Below, piece by piece: positions 22,651 to 33,132 of a DNA stretch of 39,572 nucleotides. The DNA is taken from NCBI GenBank assembly GCA_964415185.1, contig CAYPZI010000013.1:1-39572 (forward strand). Reading direction: 5' to 3'. The DNA comes from CAYVBJ01 sp964415185. GTDB lineage: Bacteria; Bacteroidota; Rhodothermia; Balneolales; Balneolaceae. How positions within the stretch are numbered: position 1 is the stretch's first letter; each line of letters opens with the position of its first letter. A program made the translations under genes and the position numbers. Under the pieces are notes generated by a model. That model did not search any database and had not been told where the DNA came from. It worked only from the letters and a program-made list of their open reading frames with translations.

Positions 22651-25600
22651 ATGAACCAAGACGAACATAAAGTGACGTTCAAGACAGAAGAGCTGAATGA
22701 AATAGCTCGTTCTGTGGCAGGTTCGCAAACCATTACATCAAAGAAATATCCCTACAGAAATTTACTCAAGGGACTCGAAAGCTCACGCACTTTACTGACG
22801 GATGCATATAAAATATTTGCAGGTGCCCTTAAGGCGAATGAAGAGATTTCATCGGCAGCAGAGTGGCTGATTGACAACTTTTATATTATACAGGAACAGT
22901 TTGTCCAGATAGAGGCCGATTTCCCCGAAAAGTTTCAGAAAAGCGTTCCGCGTTTAGAAACAGGTCCAAATACAGGATATCCCAGGGTGTATGAATTGGT
23001 TCAAAACCTGGTTATGTATTCCGATAATGAGGTTAGTGAAGAGTCGCTAAAAGAATACATACAGGCGTTCCAGGAAATCGAAACCCTTAACATAGGTGAG
23101 ATTTGGGCAGTACCGGTTGTGCTTCGTTTTATACTGATAGAACAGCTTGCCGAAAAAGCCGGCCTTGTACTGAAAAGGAGGAAACTACAGCCAAGGATAA
23201 ACAATCTGGTAAATAAGCTATCCGGTATTGATGACCCTGAACCGGGTGAATTTGTCAACGCCATTTCAGAAGCAATAAAAAAAATCATGAACGGCGAAAA
23301 TGAACAGGCATTGATGGCAGAAATGGCACATCAATTACAAAACGCCGGTTTTTTTACAGGAGATGTTAAAAGATGGTTTGATTACAGGTTCAGAAAATTC
23401 GGCATGAGTACGGATGAGGCGCTTCGGATTGAAGCCCAGGTAATGTCAAGGTACCAGGTGAGTATTCAAAATGGCATTCAGTCACTCAGAAAAGTTTCTG
23501 AAATTGAATGGAATGAATTTGTGGAAGAATGTTCCATTATTGATAAAATTCTGAGCCTGGACCCGGCAGGAACCTATCCTGAAATGGATTTCAACACCAG
23601 GGATATGTACCGGGGAAAGGTTGAGCAACTGAGCAGGGGAACCGGTTTTACCGAAACTGAAATTTCGGAAAAAGTATTGATCAAAGCGGAAAAATACCAG
23701 GAAAAACCGGCCACCCTTTATTCCGGTTTAATCCATTCAACCGAATTGCTGCGGTCTCATGTCGGGTTTTACCTTATTGGGGATGGTAACGATGAAATTT
23801 GCAGAGAAATAGGGTATAAAAAACCTGTGAGTGAACGGATCAAAAAAACATTTGAAAAATATCCGGTGTTATACCTGGGGGCTGTGGGAATAACATCAGT
23901 TATATTTCTATCAGTATTATGGGTGGTCATGGAGCTTTCCGGCTTTTCATTTATTTTTTCGGCTTTAACACTTCTTGCATCGTTTTTTCCGGCGCTTGAT
24001 TTGTCAATAACAACCACCAACAGGGTTTTTGCGTGGTACCTTCCTCCAAGAATTTTACCCAAAATGGATTTTGAAAATGGTATACCGGAAGAATCACGAA
24101 CGATGGTGGTTGTCCCCACTTTATTGAATTCTCCCGATAATGCAAGGAAACAGGTTGAAGGGCTTGAAGTGAAATCGCTTGCAAACCCTGACAGGTCACT
24201 CCAGTTTGTATTGCTCAGTGATTTTACCGACTCATCCGAAAAAGAGGTTGAAAAAGATAAAGAAATACTGGAAAGTGCAAGAAAAGCCATTTCAGAGCTA
24301 AACAGAAAATATCGGTCTCTTCATGGTGATAAATTTTACCTGCTTCACCGGGAGCGCATCTGGAATGAAAGGGAAGAATCCTGGATGGGATGGGAGAGAA
24401 AAAGAGGTAAGATTGAGCAGTTAAACCGGCTGCTTTGTAATCCCGGTGAAGAGATCCCCTTCAAATATATCGAGGGTGACTTTTTTGATTCGATTCGAAA
24501 AAAGCCGGTTAAATTTGTTATCACCCTGGATGCCGATACCAAACTTCCTCCGGAATCGGCAAAGAAACTGGCAGCTACGATTTCTCATCCTTTAAACAGG
24601 GCGGTTTGCGGCCAGGATAAAAAAATTGTGGAAAGGGGGTACGGAATCATTCAGCCAAGAATTTCTATTAATCCGGAATCTGCCAGGTCAACGTTTTTTT
24701 CAAGAATCTATTCCGGCAATGTTGGAATCGACCCTTACTCGACCGCCGTTTCGGATATCTACCAGGATTTGTGTGGCGAAGCTGTTTTTACCGGAAAAGG
24801 TATTTATGATGTGGAAGCCTTTTTTAAGCTTCTTGATAAACGATTTCCTGAAAACAGGATACTTTCTCACGATTTAATCGAAAGCAATTACCTGAGGGCA
24901 GGGCTTGCCACAGATATTGAATTGTATGATGATTACCCTTCAAATTATTTTTCATTTTCAATGAGAAATCACCGATGGGTCCGGGGGGATTGGCAAATTG
25001 CAGGCTGGCTCTTTTCAAAAATTAAAACCCGCGATGGCAAGCGAAGGAATGAACTGAACGTGCTTTCTAAATGGAAAATCTTTGATAATTTACGAAGATC
25101 CCTAAATCCGCAATTTTTGCTTCTGTTTCTGTGTTATGGCTGGTTTGTATATCCCGGTAAGGCATTGTTTTGGCTGATCGCTTTCCTTGGTATCGTGGCT
25201 TTCCCGATTTATATCAGCCTCTCTTCAGATATAGCCAACAGGCCGGCGAGGGTAAAATGGAAGCTTTATTCAGAAAAAATCAGATTGAACCTGAAAATAA
25301 ATTCTCTTCAGTTTATTACTACGCTCATGACACTTCCTCATCAGGCATATCTTATGTGTGATGCGGCTATTCGCAGCATTTGGCGGGTTTCGGTTTCAGG
25401 AAAGAAATTGCTTGAGTGGAAAGCGGCATCTTATATGGAAACCGTATCGGAAAATTCTTTGAAGAGAAGCCTGTTTTTTCACTTGCCGTCCGTGCTATTC
25501 GGCGCAGGTATTTTTTCGTTGTCCGTAATTTTGGAACCTGCGGTACTCTGGATAACAGCACCGTTATCATCCCTGTGGATTGCATCACCTTATTACATTT

Positions 25601-28600
25601 GGGAAGTAAATAAACCGGCATTGCGTCAAAAAGAACCGATTTCAAATAAAGATAAATCCCTTTTGAGAATATATGCCAGAAAGACCTGGTTCTACTTTGA
25701 AAGATTTGTAAATGAAGAAAATTCATGGCTTCCTCCCGATAATTTCCAGGAGAGCCCTTACCTGCCCTTAACAAACAGAACGTCTCCTACAAATATGGGC
25801 CTCGCCCTGTCTTCAACAATAAGTGCCTATCATTTCGGCTATCTCACTTTTGGACAAATGTTGAACAGGATAGAAAACTCCCTGAATTCAATGGTTCAGC
25901 TTGAAAGGTACAAGGGACATTTTTACAACTGGTACGACACTAAAACAGGAGAGGTGTTAAACCCTAAATATATTTCAACGGTTGATTCCGGAAATCTTGC
26001 CGCAGGCCTGATAGTAATAAATGAAGCTCTTGATCACCTTTGGAAAACTGCGGGAATTAATATAAAAATCTGGGATGGATTATCAGATACCATCCTGAGT
26101 GTGGAGGAGATTTTTACGAGCCTCAATTCCGATGAAATGCTGGCTGAAGGCACTTTTGAATTGGTAAAATTCTATACGGAAAAAATGGCTGATAAAGTTC
26201 AGAAGCGATGTCCTGAAAATCCTGAAGAATGCATTGAAATGTTAAAATCCCTGAAGGAAGATGCAACGGAGCTTTCAGGCGTAGATCTTCTCCCATCAAG
26301 AAACTTGCTCGGCGATGAACAAATGGAAGCACTTCTTTTCTGGATGGACAGCCCGCTGCTGACAATTGAATCGTATAAGGCTGAAATGGAATGTTTTGCG
26401 GATAAAATGGCAAGCCTTAAAAAGATCCCGCTTTCAAAAATGTACGAATCCGTTCTTAAGGTAAATAAAAACAACAGAACCTGTGAAAAATTGAAACGCT
26501 GGAACCGGCAAATTGAAAAGATTCGGTTTTTGATTGAAGGGTTGTTAAGCGAAATGGATTTTTCGTTTTTGTACCTTGAAAAAAGAAAACTTTTTTCAAT
26601 CGGCTACAATGTTGAAAAAGCAAGGGCTGATGAGGGGACTTATGATTTACTGGCCAGCGAGGCCCGGATAGCTTCATTCATTGCAATATCAAAAGGAGAT
26701 GTGCCTGTAGAACATTGGTTCAGGCTTGGGCGGAGGCTCACCAGCCTCGACAGAAATGAAATCCTGCTTTCCTGGGGCGGAACCATGTTTGAATATTTGA
26801 TGCCCTCACTTTTTATGCGGTCGCTGCCAAACTCACTGTTGAGCCATACCTATAATTTTGTAGTACAATGGCAAATGCGTTATGCTTCAAAAAGAGGTCT
26901 CCCATGGGGCCAATCGGAAAGCGCTTATTATTTTTTGAACATTAACAAACATTATCAATACCGCGCTTTCGGAGCACCGGGGCTCGGGCTGAAGCGCGGG
27001 CTTGCAGAAGATTATGTAGTGGCTCCCTATGCCACTTTCCTGGCTCTGATGATTGCACCCAAAGAAGCGATATCAAATCTAAAGCAACTTGTAAAACTTG
27101 GCGGTTGCGGACTCTATGGTTTTTACGATTCAATTGATTTTTCTCCCCTGCGCCAAAAAGAAAATGAACAGTATAAAGTGGTAAAAACCTACATGGGGCA
27201 TCACCACGGAATGAGCCTTCTTGCCGTAGATAATATTCTCCATGGCTGGAAAATTCATCATTACTTTCATTCCGATTTGCGAACAAAAGGATGTGAACTC
27301 CTGCTTCAGGAAAGGGTGCCAAGAGGAATCCCGGTTAAGGAACCACACCCGATAGAAGTTGAGATGGAGCCGGGTGATCAGCAGAAAGTCCAAAGGGTTG
27401 TTGAGCATGCAGGTATGAATCAACTTGATATGTCACCGCCAAAGATTCAGATACTCACAAATGGAGTTTATTCGGTTACCGTTACGCACACCGGTACGGG
27501 ATTTTCGGAATGTATGCATTATTTGCTGACTAAAAGAAGTAACGACAGTATTTCGGATCAAAACGGTTTATTGTTTTACATCCGGGATAAATCAAGCGGT
27601 GAATTCTGGTCGGCAGGGCACCAGCCTGCAAGAAAAAAACCTGACAGGTACGATACCTGGTTTCATAACGATAAAGCAGTCACTTCAAGGGTTGATCACT
27701 GGATTGAAACCACGATGGAAACAACTGTATCGTCCAACAATAACGCAGAACTGCGAAGGCTAACGCTTACAAACTATTCGGATAGAAAGAGGGAACTTGA
27801 GATCTTCAGTTATGCCGAAGTAGTACTACAGGAAGAGAACCATTACCGGGCCCATCCGGCATTTTCAAAGCTTTTTTTACAGACCGAATACCTGCCTCAA
27901 CATCATGCATTGCTTGTTAAAAGGAGGCCGGGGTCTAAGGAAGAATCGACACCGTGGCTGTACCATGTGGTTACCGTTGATGAACTTGAAGATTTGTCAT
28001 CACCACTTCAGTTTGAAACCGAGAGATCGGAATTTTTGGGAAGGGGCAGAAGCACAGTGAACCCCCGTATTTTTGATAACAATGGCGATCTTAGCGGTAC
28101 AGCCGGCAATGTGACCGATCCGATAGTAAGCCTGAAAAAAACGATTACACTTGAACCCGGTGAGAAAAAACAGCTTACCTACTGTCTCGGCATGGCTGCC
28201 GACCGGGACGAGGCGGTGTATATGGCAGATCTTTACGATAATTTTAAATTCACGCAACGCGAATATTCCATGGCTTCGGTCTATAGTGATATTGAGCTGG
28301 AACATTTGGGAATTACGCCAAAACAGGCTCATTATTACACACAGATGGCATCCCTGCTGCTCTACCCCGAATCCCGTTTTCGGGCAAAAGACTCTCTGCT
28401 CAGGAAAAACCGCAAAACTCAGAAAGGGCTTTGGGTTTACGGAATTTCCGGTGATATGCCGATTTTGATTTTCAAATTGAGCGACTCATCCCGTTTGAAA
28501 TATGTCGAATCACTTTTAAAAGCGCATTCCTTTTGGAGACAAAAAGGAGTAGAGTGTGAATTGGTCATATTGAATGAGCACCTGCCTGGTTATGTAGATG

Positions 28601-31353
28601 AATTAAATGAATCTGTTCTGAATTTGATTGAATTATCACGCGGGTCGGGCTGGTATCAAAAAAGAGGGGGGATCTTTTTACTACAGGTTCAAAAAATACC
28701 GGAAGAAGATTTGATTCTTCTTCAAACGGCTGCAACAGTAGTTTTTGAGAATGAACTGCCCGAAAAACCCCTTGAACCTGTAAATGAGATTACCGAATCT
28801 TGGGTTGAAGGAAATGAAAATCAAATCTTTTCTCCGCTTAAGCCGGAGGGCAGCTTAGAAAATCAAATACCTTCCGGGCTTAAATTTTATAATGGGTTCG
28901 GAGGCTTTTCCACGGAAGATAACAGCTACTGCATTATACTCAACATTGATGATCAAACGAAAAGCCTCAGGCTTCCTCCTTCTGTGTGGACTCATGTCGT
29001 ATCAAATCATAAATTTGGATTTATAACTACTGAACGCGGGGGCGGGTACACCTGGAGCCGGAATAGCCGCGAGAATAAACTTACCGAATGGTCGAATGAT
29101 GCCGTACTGGATCCACACTCTGAAGTTATCTATCTCCGGGATGAACATAATAAGACATACTGGTCACTTACTCCGGGGCCTGTACCCGGAAGCAACCGTT
29201 ACAAGGTAATTTATGGCTTTGGATATGCCACATACAGTCACGAATCATCAGGTTTACATGTTGTCCTGACTCAATTTGCAGCAAGCCATGATCCGGTAAA
29301 AATATCCCTGATTGAAATTGAAAACAGGTCAGAAAATGACAGAGAACTTTCATTGTTCAGTTACATAAACTGGGTGATGGGTGTAGAAAAAAAATCATCC
29401 AGGTACATTATTTCAAAAGTGGGAAAAAACGGGAGCCGCATTTTTCAAAGAAACTACTACAATAATGAATTTGCAGGCAGTGTAGCCTTTCGCTCTGTTT
29501 CATCATCACAAAATTTTGACGGAACCAGCTATACAACCGACAGACAGGCATTTATCGGCAAAAACAGGTCATGCGAATCACCTTATGCAATCGAGAATAA
29601 ACAGTCGCTTGATAACACTATTGCTGACGGCAATGATTCATGCACAGCCTTGCAGTCAAGGTTTAAATTGGAAAAAGGCAAAAAGATTTTAATCGTACTG
29701 CTCACAGGGGAGGGTAATACAGTTGAACATGCAGGCAGTTTAATTGAGAAATTTAGTGATATTCAGGCATCCATATCAGAATTGAGCACCGTAAAAGATT
29801 CGTGGAATCAAAAACTGGGCAAAATCAGGATTCAGGCTCCAGATGAATCTCTCAATGTTATGATGAACGGCTGGCTTTCCTATCAAAACCTTGCCTGCAG
29901 AATGATGGCAAGGACGGCATTTTACCAGGCAGGAGGCGCTTTCGGTTTCAGGGATCAGCTTCAGGATGCAATGGCTGCACTTTATGTTGATCCGGGGATT
30001 ACACGAGATCAAATTCTATTGCATGCTTCCAGGCAATTTCCCGAAGGTGATGTTCAACACTGGTGGCATCCGCCTACGGGAAGGGGAGTCCGCACCCGGA
30101 TATCGGATGACAGGCTTTGGCTTCCGTATGTCACCATGTTTTACATAAATGCAACAGGTGATCGTGATATCCTGAATGAAGAGATTCGGTTTATAGAAGC
30201 CAGGCAGCTTAATGAAAACGAGCATGAAGCGTACCTCGAACCGGAGCTATCTGATATAAAAAGTTCACTGTATGATCATTGCTGCAGAGCTGTTGACGTA
30301 TCTCTTGAATTTGGCGAACACGGACTTCCGTTAATGGGTGGTGGAGACTGGAATGACGGGATGAACAAAGTAGGTGAAAAAGGCAGGGGAGAAAGCGCCT
30401 GGCTCGGATTTTTTATGTACAGCGTACTGAATGCTTTCATTGAAGCTTGCAGTTGGGAAAAGGATACCGAAAGGGAAAACATATACCGGGAAGCCGGGAA
30501 AAAACTGAAATCTGCCCTTAATCAGGAGGGATGGGACGGAAAATGGTACCTGAGAGCTTTTTACGATGACGGAACTCCTTTGGGCTCATCCATGAATGAA
30601 GAGTGTAAAATTGATGCCATATCGCAGGCATGGTCGGTTATATCAAATGCTTCCGACCTTGAGAAGGGAAAACAGGCTCTACGGAGTGCTGAAAATTACC
30701 TCGTTTCAGAAGAGAATCGGATTATCCGTTTGTTGACGCCGCCTTTCGACAAAACCGAAAAAAACCCCGGATATATTCGGGGTTACATTCCGGGGGTCAG
30801 GGAGAACGGAGGCCAATACACTCACGGAGCGCTCTGGGTAATTAAAGCTATAGCTGAATCAGGTGAGCCCGGAAAAGCATACCGGTATTTGTCTATGATT
30901 AATCCTGTAAATCATACACGAACCATCCAAAATGTCCGTAAATACGGAGCGGAACCTTATGTTGTGGCTGCAGATGTGTATGGAGAATTCCCATTAACAG
31001 GAAAAGCCGGATGGACGTGGTATACGGGTTCAGGTGGCTGGATGTATCGTGTAATTCTCGAATCTTTTTTGGGCTTCAGTTATGCAAACGGCAAAATACT
31101 TTTAAAACCTCAACTTCCGGGAGATTGGGGAAGTTTCAAATTCTATGTTAGTCCTGCCGCCGGAACCAAATTCGAATGCATTATTTCAAATCCCAACCAT
31201 GTGGAGAATGGACATCTCAAGCTGATTGAAAAAAAGGGTGAAGTATCATTAAGAATAAGTGATAAAGGAGCAGAAATTAATTATAAAGAGGGTATGGGAG
31301 AAATATTACTGAAATTTCAAATGACGAATAAAAACGGGAATTCCAGGATGTAG
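22651..31353 (+). CDS. Cyclic beta-1,2-glucan synthase (GT84-glycoamylase-GH94)
   Basis: A 2,900-residue membrane enzyme of the NdvB/Cgs type. Order: N-terminal helical region; TM segments near 405-460; GT84 glycosyltransferase with D627-A-D629 ('ITLDADTKLPPESAKK') and the acceptor motif 'RNHRWVRGDWQIAGW'; TMs near 819-862 and 943-985; glycoamylase-like domain about 1330-1530 ('HHHGMSLLAVDNIL'); GH94-type beta domains; and the GH94 (alpha/alpha)6 catalytic domain with 'GGGDWNDGMN' (D2566-D2569) and 'HWWHPPTGRGVRTRISDD'. Family role: UDP-glucose-dependent synthesis, cyclisation and chain-length control of periplasmic cyclic glucans, linked to osmoadaptation. The frame is intact over 8.7 kb. 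It is next to ppsA and upstream of the CheB-like gene. No cyclic glucan exporter (NdvA) or succinyl/phosphoglycerol modifier is in the window. Confidence 0.93.
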   Translation: MNQDEHKVTFKTEELNEIARSVAGSQTITSKKYPYRNLLKGLESSRTLLTDAYKIFAGALKANEEISSAAEWLIDNFYIIQEQFVQIEADFPEKFQKSVPRLETGPNTGYPRVYELVQNLVMYSDNEVSEESLKEYIQAFQEIETLNIGEIWAVPVVLRFILIEQLAEKAGLVLKRRKLQPRINNLVNKLSGIDDPEPGEFVNAISEAIKKIMNGENEQALMAEMAHQLQNAGFFTGDVKRWFDYRFRKFGMSTDEALRIEAQVMSRYQVSIQNGIQSLRKVSEIEWNEFVEECSIIDKILSLDPAGTYPEMDFNTRDMYRGKVEQLSRGTGFTETEISEKVLIKAEKYQEKPATLYSGLIHSTELLRSHVGFYLIGDGNDEICREIGYKKPVSERIKKTFEKYPVLYLGAVGITSVIFLSVLWVVMELSGFSFIFSALTLLASFFPALDLSITTTNRVFAWYLPPRILPKMDFENGIPEESRTMVVVPTLLNSPDNARKQVEGLEVKSLANPDRSLQFVLLSDFTDSSEKEVEKDKEILESARKAISELNRKYRSLHGDKFYLLHRERIWNEREESWMGWERKRGKIEQLNRLLCNPGEEIPFKYIEGDFFDSIRKKPVKFVITLDADTKLPPESAKKLAATISHPLNRAVCGQDKKIVERGYGIIQPRISINPESARSTFFSRIYSGNVGIDPYSTAVSDIYQDLCGEAVFTGKGIYDVEAFFKLLDKRFPENRILSHDLIESNYLRAGLATDIELYDDYPSNYFSFSMRNHRWVRGDWQIAGWLFSKIKTRDGKRRNELNVLSKWKIFDNLRRSLNPQFLLLFLCYGWFVYPGKALFWLIAFLGIVAFPIYISLSSDIANRPARVKWKLYSEKIRLNLKINSLQFITTLMTLPHQAYLMCDAAIRSIWRVSVSGKKLLEWKAASYMETVSENSLKRSLFFHLPSVLFGAGIFSLSVILEPAVLWITAPLSSLWIASPYYIWEVNKPALRQKEPISNKDKSLLRIYARKTWFYFERFVNEENSWLPPDNFQESPYLPLTNRTSPTNMGLALSSTISAYHFGYLTFGQMLNRIENSLNSMVQLERYKGHFYNWYDTKTGEVLNPKYISTVDSGNLAAGLIVINEALDHLWKTAGINIKIWDGLSDTILSVEEIFTSLNSDEMLAEGTFELVKFYTEKMADKVQKRCPENPEECIEMLKSLKEDATELSGVDLLPSRNLLGDEQMEALLFWMDSPLLTIESYKAEMECFADKMASLKKIPLSKMYESVLKVNKNNRTCEKLKRWNRQIEKIRFLIEGLLSEMDFSFLYLEKRKLFSIGYNVEKARADEGTYDLLASEARIASFIAISKGDVPVEHWFRLGRRLTSLDRNEILLSWGGTMFEYLMPSLFMRSLPNSLLSHTYNFVVQWQMRYASKRGLPWGQSESAYYFLNINKHYQYRAFGAPGLGLKRGLAEDYVVAPYATFLALMIAPKEAISNLKQLVKLGGCGLYGFYDSIDFSPLRQKENEQYKVVKTYMGHHHGMSLLAVDNILHGWKIHHYFHSDLRTKGCELLLQERVPRGIPVKEPHPIEVEMEPGDQQKVQRVVEHAGMNQLDMSPPKIQILTNGVYSVTVTHTGTGFSECMHYLLTKRSNDSISDQNGLLFYIRDKSSGEFWSAGHQPARKKPDRYDTWFHNDKAVTSRVDHWIETTMETTVSSNNNAELRRLTLTNYSDRKRELEIFSYAEVVLQEENHYRAHPAFSKLFLQTEYLPQHHALLVKRRPGSKEESTPWLYHVVTVDELEDLSSPLQFETERSEFLGRGRSTVNPRIFDNNGDLSGTAGNVTDPIVSLKKTITLEPGEKKQLTYCLGMAADRDEAVYMADLYDNFKFTQREYSMASVYSDIELEHLGITPKQAHYYTQMASLLLYPESRFRAKDSLLRKNRKTQKGLWVYGISGDMPILIFKLSDSSRLKYVESLLKAHSFWRQKGVECELVILNEHLPGYVDELNESVLNLIELSRGSGWYQKRGGIFLLQVQKIPEEDLILLQTAATVVFENELPEKPLEPVNEITESWVEGNENQIFSPLKPEGSLENQIPSGLKFYNGFGGFSTEDNSYCIILNIDDQTKSLRLPPSVWTHVVSNHKFGFITTERGGGYTWSRNSRENKLTEWSNDAVLDPHSEVIYLRDEHNKTYWSLTPGPVPGSNRYKVIYGFGYATYSHESSGLHVVLTQFAASHDPVKISLIEIENRSENDRELSLFSYINWVMGVEKKSSRYIISKVGKNGSRIFQRNYYNNEFAGSVAFRSVSSSQNFDGTSYTTDRQAFIGKNRSCESPYAIENKQSLDNTIADGNDSCTALQSRFKLEKGKKILIVLLTGEGNTVEHAGSLIEKFSDIQASISELSTVKDSWNQKLGKIRIQAPDESLNVMMNGWLSYQNLACRMMARTAFYQAGGAFGFRDQLQDAMAALYVDPGITRDQILLHASRQFPEGDVQHWWHPPTGRGVRTRISDDRLWLPYVTMFYINATGDRDILNEEIRFIEARQLNENEHEAYLEPELSDIKSSLYDHCCRAVDVSLEFGEHGLPLMGGGDWNDGMNKVGEKGRGESAWLGFFMYSVLNAFIEACSWEKDTERENIYREAGKKLKSALNQEGWDGKWYLRAFYDDGTPLGSSMNEECKIDAISQAWSVISNASDLEKGKQALRSAENYLVSEENRIIRLLTPPFDKTEKNPGYIRGYIPGVRENGGQYTHGALWVIKAIAESGEPGKAYRYLSMINPVNHTRTIQNVRKYGAEPYVVAADVYGEFPLTGKAGWTWYTGSGGWMYRVILESFLGFSYANGKILLKPQLPGDWGSFKFYVSPAAGTKFECIISNPNHVENGHLKLIEKKGEVSLRISDKGAEINYKEGMGEILLKFQMTNKNGNSRM

Positions 31354-31491
31354 TGGATATCACCGCAAAAATCATCAGGATTGTCTTATGGAGTGATAGA
31401 TAGAAGTGGTTTAGAGATGATTTGACTGCTTTCTATATTGAAAATGAAATTAACAATCAGGTTTTGTAATCGTCATAATTCGGAGAAGGAA

Positions 31492-32643
31492 ATGAGAGAT
31501 TTAAGGGTGTATATCGTAGAAAAAAATGTCCTTGTAAGGCAAATGATTGCGAAAATTATCGGTGAATATTCAAATTTTACCATCGCAGGCATGCGGAGTT
31601 CAGAGCAGTTTTCAATTGTCAGGGATGATATTTATAATAGCCAGCCCGGTGTGCTTCTTTTGGGCATCGATAAAGTTAAGTCCGATGAATTTAAATTATT
31701 CAGAGAAGTTCGGCGTTCTTTTCCTTCGCTGCCGGTAATTATTGTGTGCCCAAAGTCTGAAAAGGGTGCAGAAGTTGCCATCGAGTCTCTGAAAAATGGT
31801 GCCCTCGACTTTGTGACAAAACCTGAAAATAATAGCACCATATTGCTTGCTGAAAACCACTTAAAAAAAAGGCTGATTCATTTCTTATCTGTTATACCGA
31901 ATGTTAAAACTAAATTGCTGAAGCCGGTGAACCGGGTTATTGATCGTAATGCATCAGAAAAACATCACGGTTTAAATGTGCACAGAAAAGTAAACCCGGT
32001 AGATGCAGCCATTATAGCGGGATGCACCGGCGGAGTTTCCGCCTTGTATCAAGTAATGAGTGCATTGCCCGAAGACTTGCCGGTGCCCCTGTTTGTTATT
32101 CAGCATGCACCGGGAATTGTTACTTCATACCTTGCGAAAGATTTGAACCGTATATCAAATCTGACCGTCAAGGAGGCAAGCGATGGTGAAATTGTTAAAA
32201 AAGGCTTTGTCTACCTTGCCCCAGGTGGGTACCACCTGAAGATCGAGGGAAATGACCATGAAAAAGTAATGGAACTGCATCGTGGTCCAAGAGAACAGAA
32301 ATCACGGCCTTCAGCCGATTCTTTGATCAGGTCTCTACGGCGTGTGTACGGAAATAACCTGCTTGTTGTTGTGCTTTCAGGCGCCGGAAGAGATGGACTC
32401 CTTGGTGTGGAAAATCTTTATTCAAACGGCGGACAGGTTATTGTTCAAAGCAGAAGCAGTTCATTGTTGTGGGACTTGCCCGGAGAAATCACAGGCTATG
32501 GATTATCAGACGGAGAGCTTGATACTTGTGAGATGGGTAAAGAGATTTACAAAAGAGTTTTAAAAAGCAGTAAAAGAACGATTTTAAAAAATATAAATGA
32601 TAAAAGATGGATTCCGGATGCTGAAAATTATCCGATGGTGTAA
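31492..32643 (+). CDS. CheB-like protein with degenerate receiver and Cys nucleophile
   Basis: A 384-residue protein of CheB layout: receiver (1-115), linker, methylesterase domain (about 165-365). The receiver lacks the acidic pair ('VEKN' for V-D-D-S) and has Gly58 in place of the phospho-acceptor Asp ('VLLLGID'), so it cannot be phosphorylated normally. The esterase domain aligns well, with nucleophile position Cys178 ('IIAGCTGG' for I-G-A-S-T-G-G), His205 ('IQHAPG') and Asp301 ('LSGAGRDGLLG'). Spacing 178-205-301 matches Salmonella S164-H190-D286. ATG 31492 is preferred to TTG 31438 because GGAG lies 6 nt before it and the domain begins at once. No CheR or chemoreceptor is nearby, so a non-chemotactic role is likely (inference). 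Confidence 0.85.
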   Translation: MRDLRVYIVEKNVLVRQMIAKIIGEYSNFTIAGMRSSEQFSIVRDDIYNSQPGVLLLGIDKVKSDEFKLFREVRRSFPSLPVIIVCPKSEKGAEVAIESLKNGALDFVTKPENNSTILLAENHLKKRLIHFLSVIPNVKTKLLKPVNRVIDRNASEKHHGLNVHRKVNPVDAAIIAGCTGGVSALYQVMSALPEDLPVPLFVIQHAPGIVTSYLAKDLNRISNLTVKEASDGEIVKKGFVYLAPGGYHLKIEGNDHEKVMELHRGPREQKSRPSADSLIRSLRRVYGNNLLVVVLSGAGRDGLLGVENLYSNGGQVIVQSRSSSLLWDLPGEITGYGLSDGELDTCEMGKEIYKRVLKSSKRTILKNINDKRWIPDAENYPMV

Positions 32644-32688
32644 ACAAAATGAATTAAAAAACGTAAATCTAAAAATGAGGTTGATCTT

Positions 32689-33132
32689 ATGATTAAGAGA
32701 ATTCTTGTAGCACTCGACCCCGACCAGGATACTCCTGTGGCAATGCGCTACGCTTTTCGCCTGGCTAAAAGGTTCGATGCGGTGGTTACAGGGCTGGCAG
32801 TAATTGACCTGAGAAACGTGAGCGTAAAAGTTGGAGCAGGCGGCTGGGGAACGGCTGGTTTATACACCGGGCAGGTATGGGATGACCTGTCTGACTCCAC
32901 AAGAGAAGTGGCAGAAAAATATCTGCATGATCATAACTTTAATTACCGTATTAAAAGAGTTGCCAAACCTGGAAATCCGGCTGGAAAAATTTTGGAGAGA
33001 ATAAAACAGTTCGATCCGGACATGATTATCATGGGCGCACATTCGGTTTCAGCGGTTCAGCGGCTTACTTTTGGCTCAACTACTCATGAGCTTGTTTCCG
33101 AGAGTTCAAAACCGCTATTTCTTACACCATAA
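32689..33132 (+). CDS. Universal stress protein, single domain
   Basis: A 147-residue UspA-family protein. The N-terminal strand 'ILVALDPDQDT' and C-terminal 'MGAHSVSAVQRLTFGSTTHEL' fit the family, but the G-2x-G part is changed to G-A-H-S, so ATP binding is uncertain. It follows the CheB-like gene by 45 nt in the same direction and ends the stress block. Similar single-domain Usp proteins often form dimers. Confidence 0.9.
   Translation: MIKRILVALDPDQDTPVAMRYAFRLAKRFDAVVTGLAVIDLRNVSVKVGAGGWGTAGLYTGQVWDDLSDSTREVAEKYLHDHNFNYRIKRVAKPGNPAGKILERIKQFDPDMIIMGAHSVSAVQRLTFGSTTHELVSESSKPLFLTP

Noticed and set aside
31438..31491. N-terminal extension of the CheB-like protein from TTG
   Set aside because: The receiver fold begins right after Met at 31492, which has its own GGAG site.
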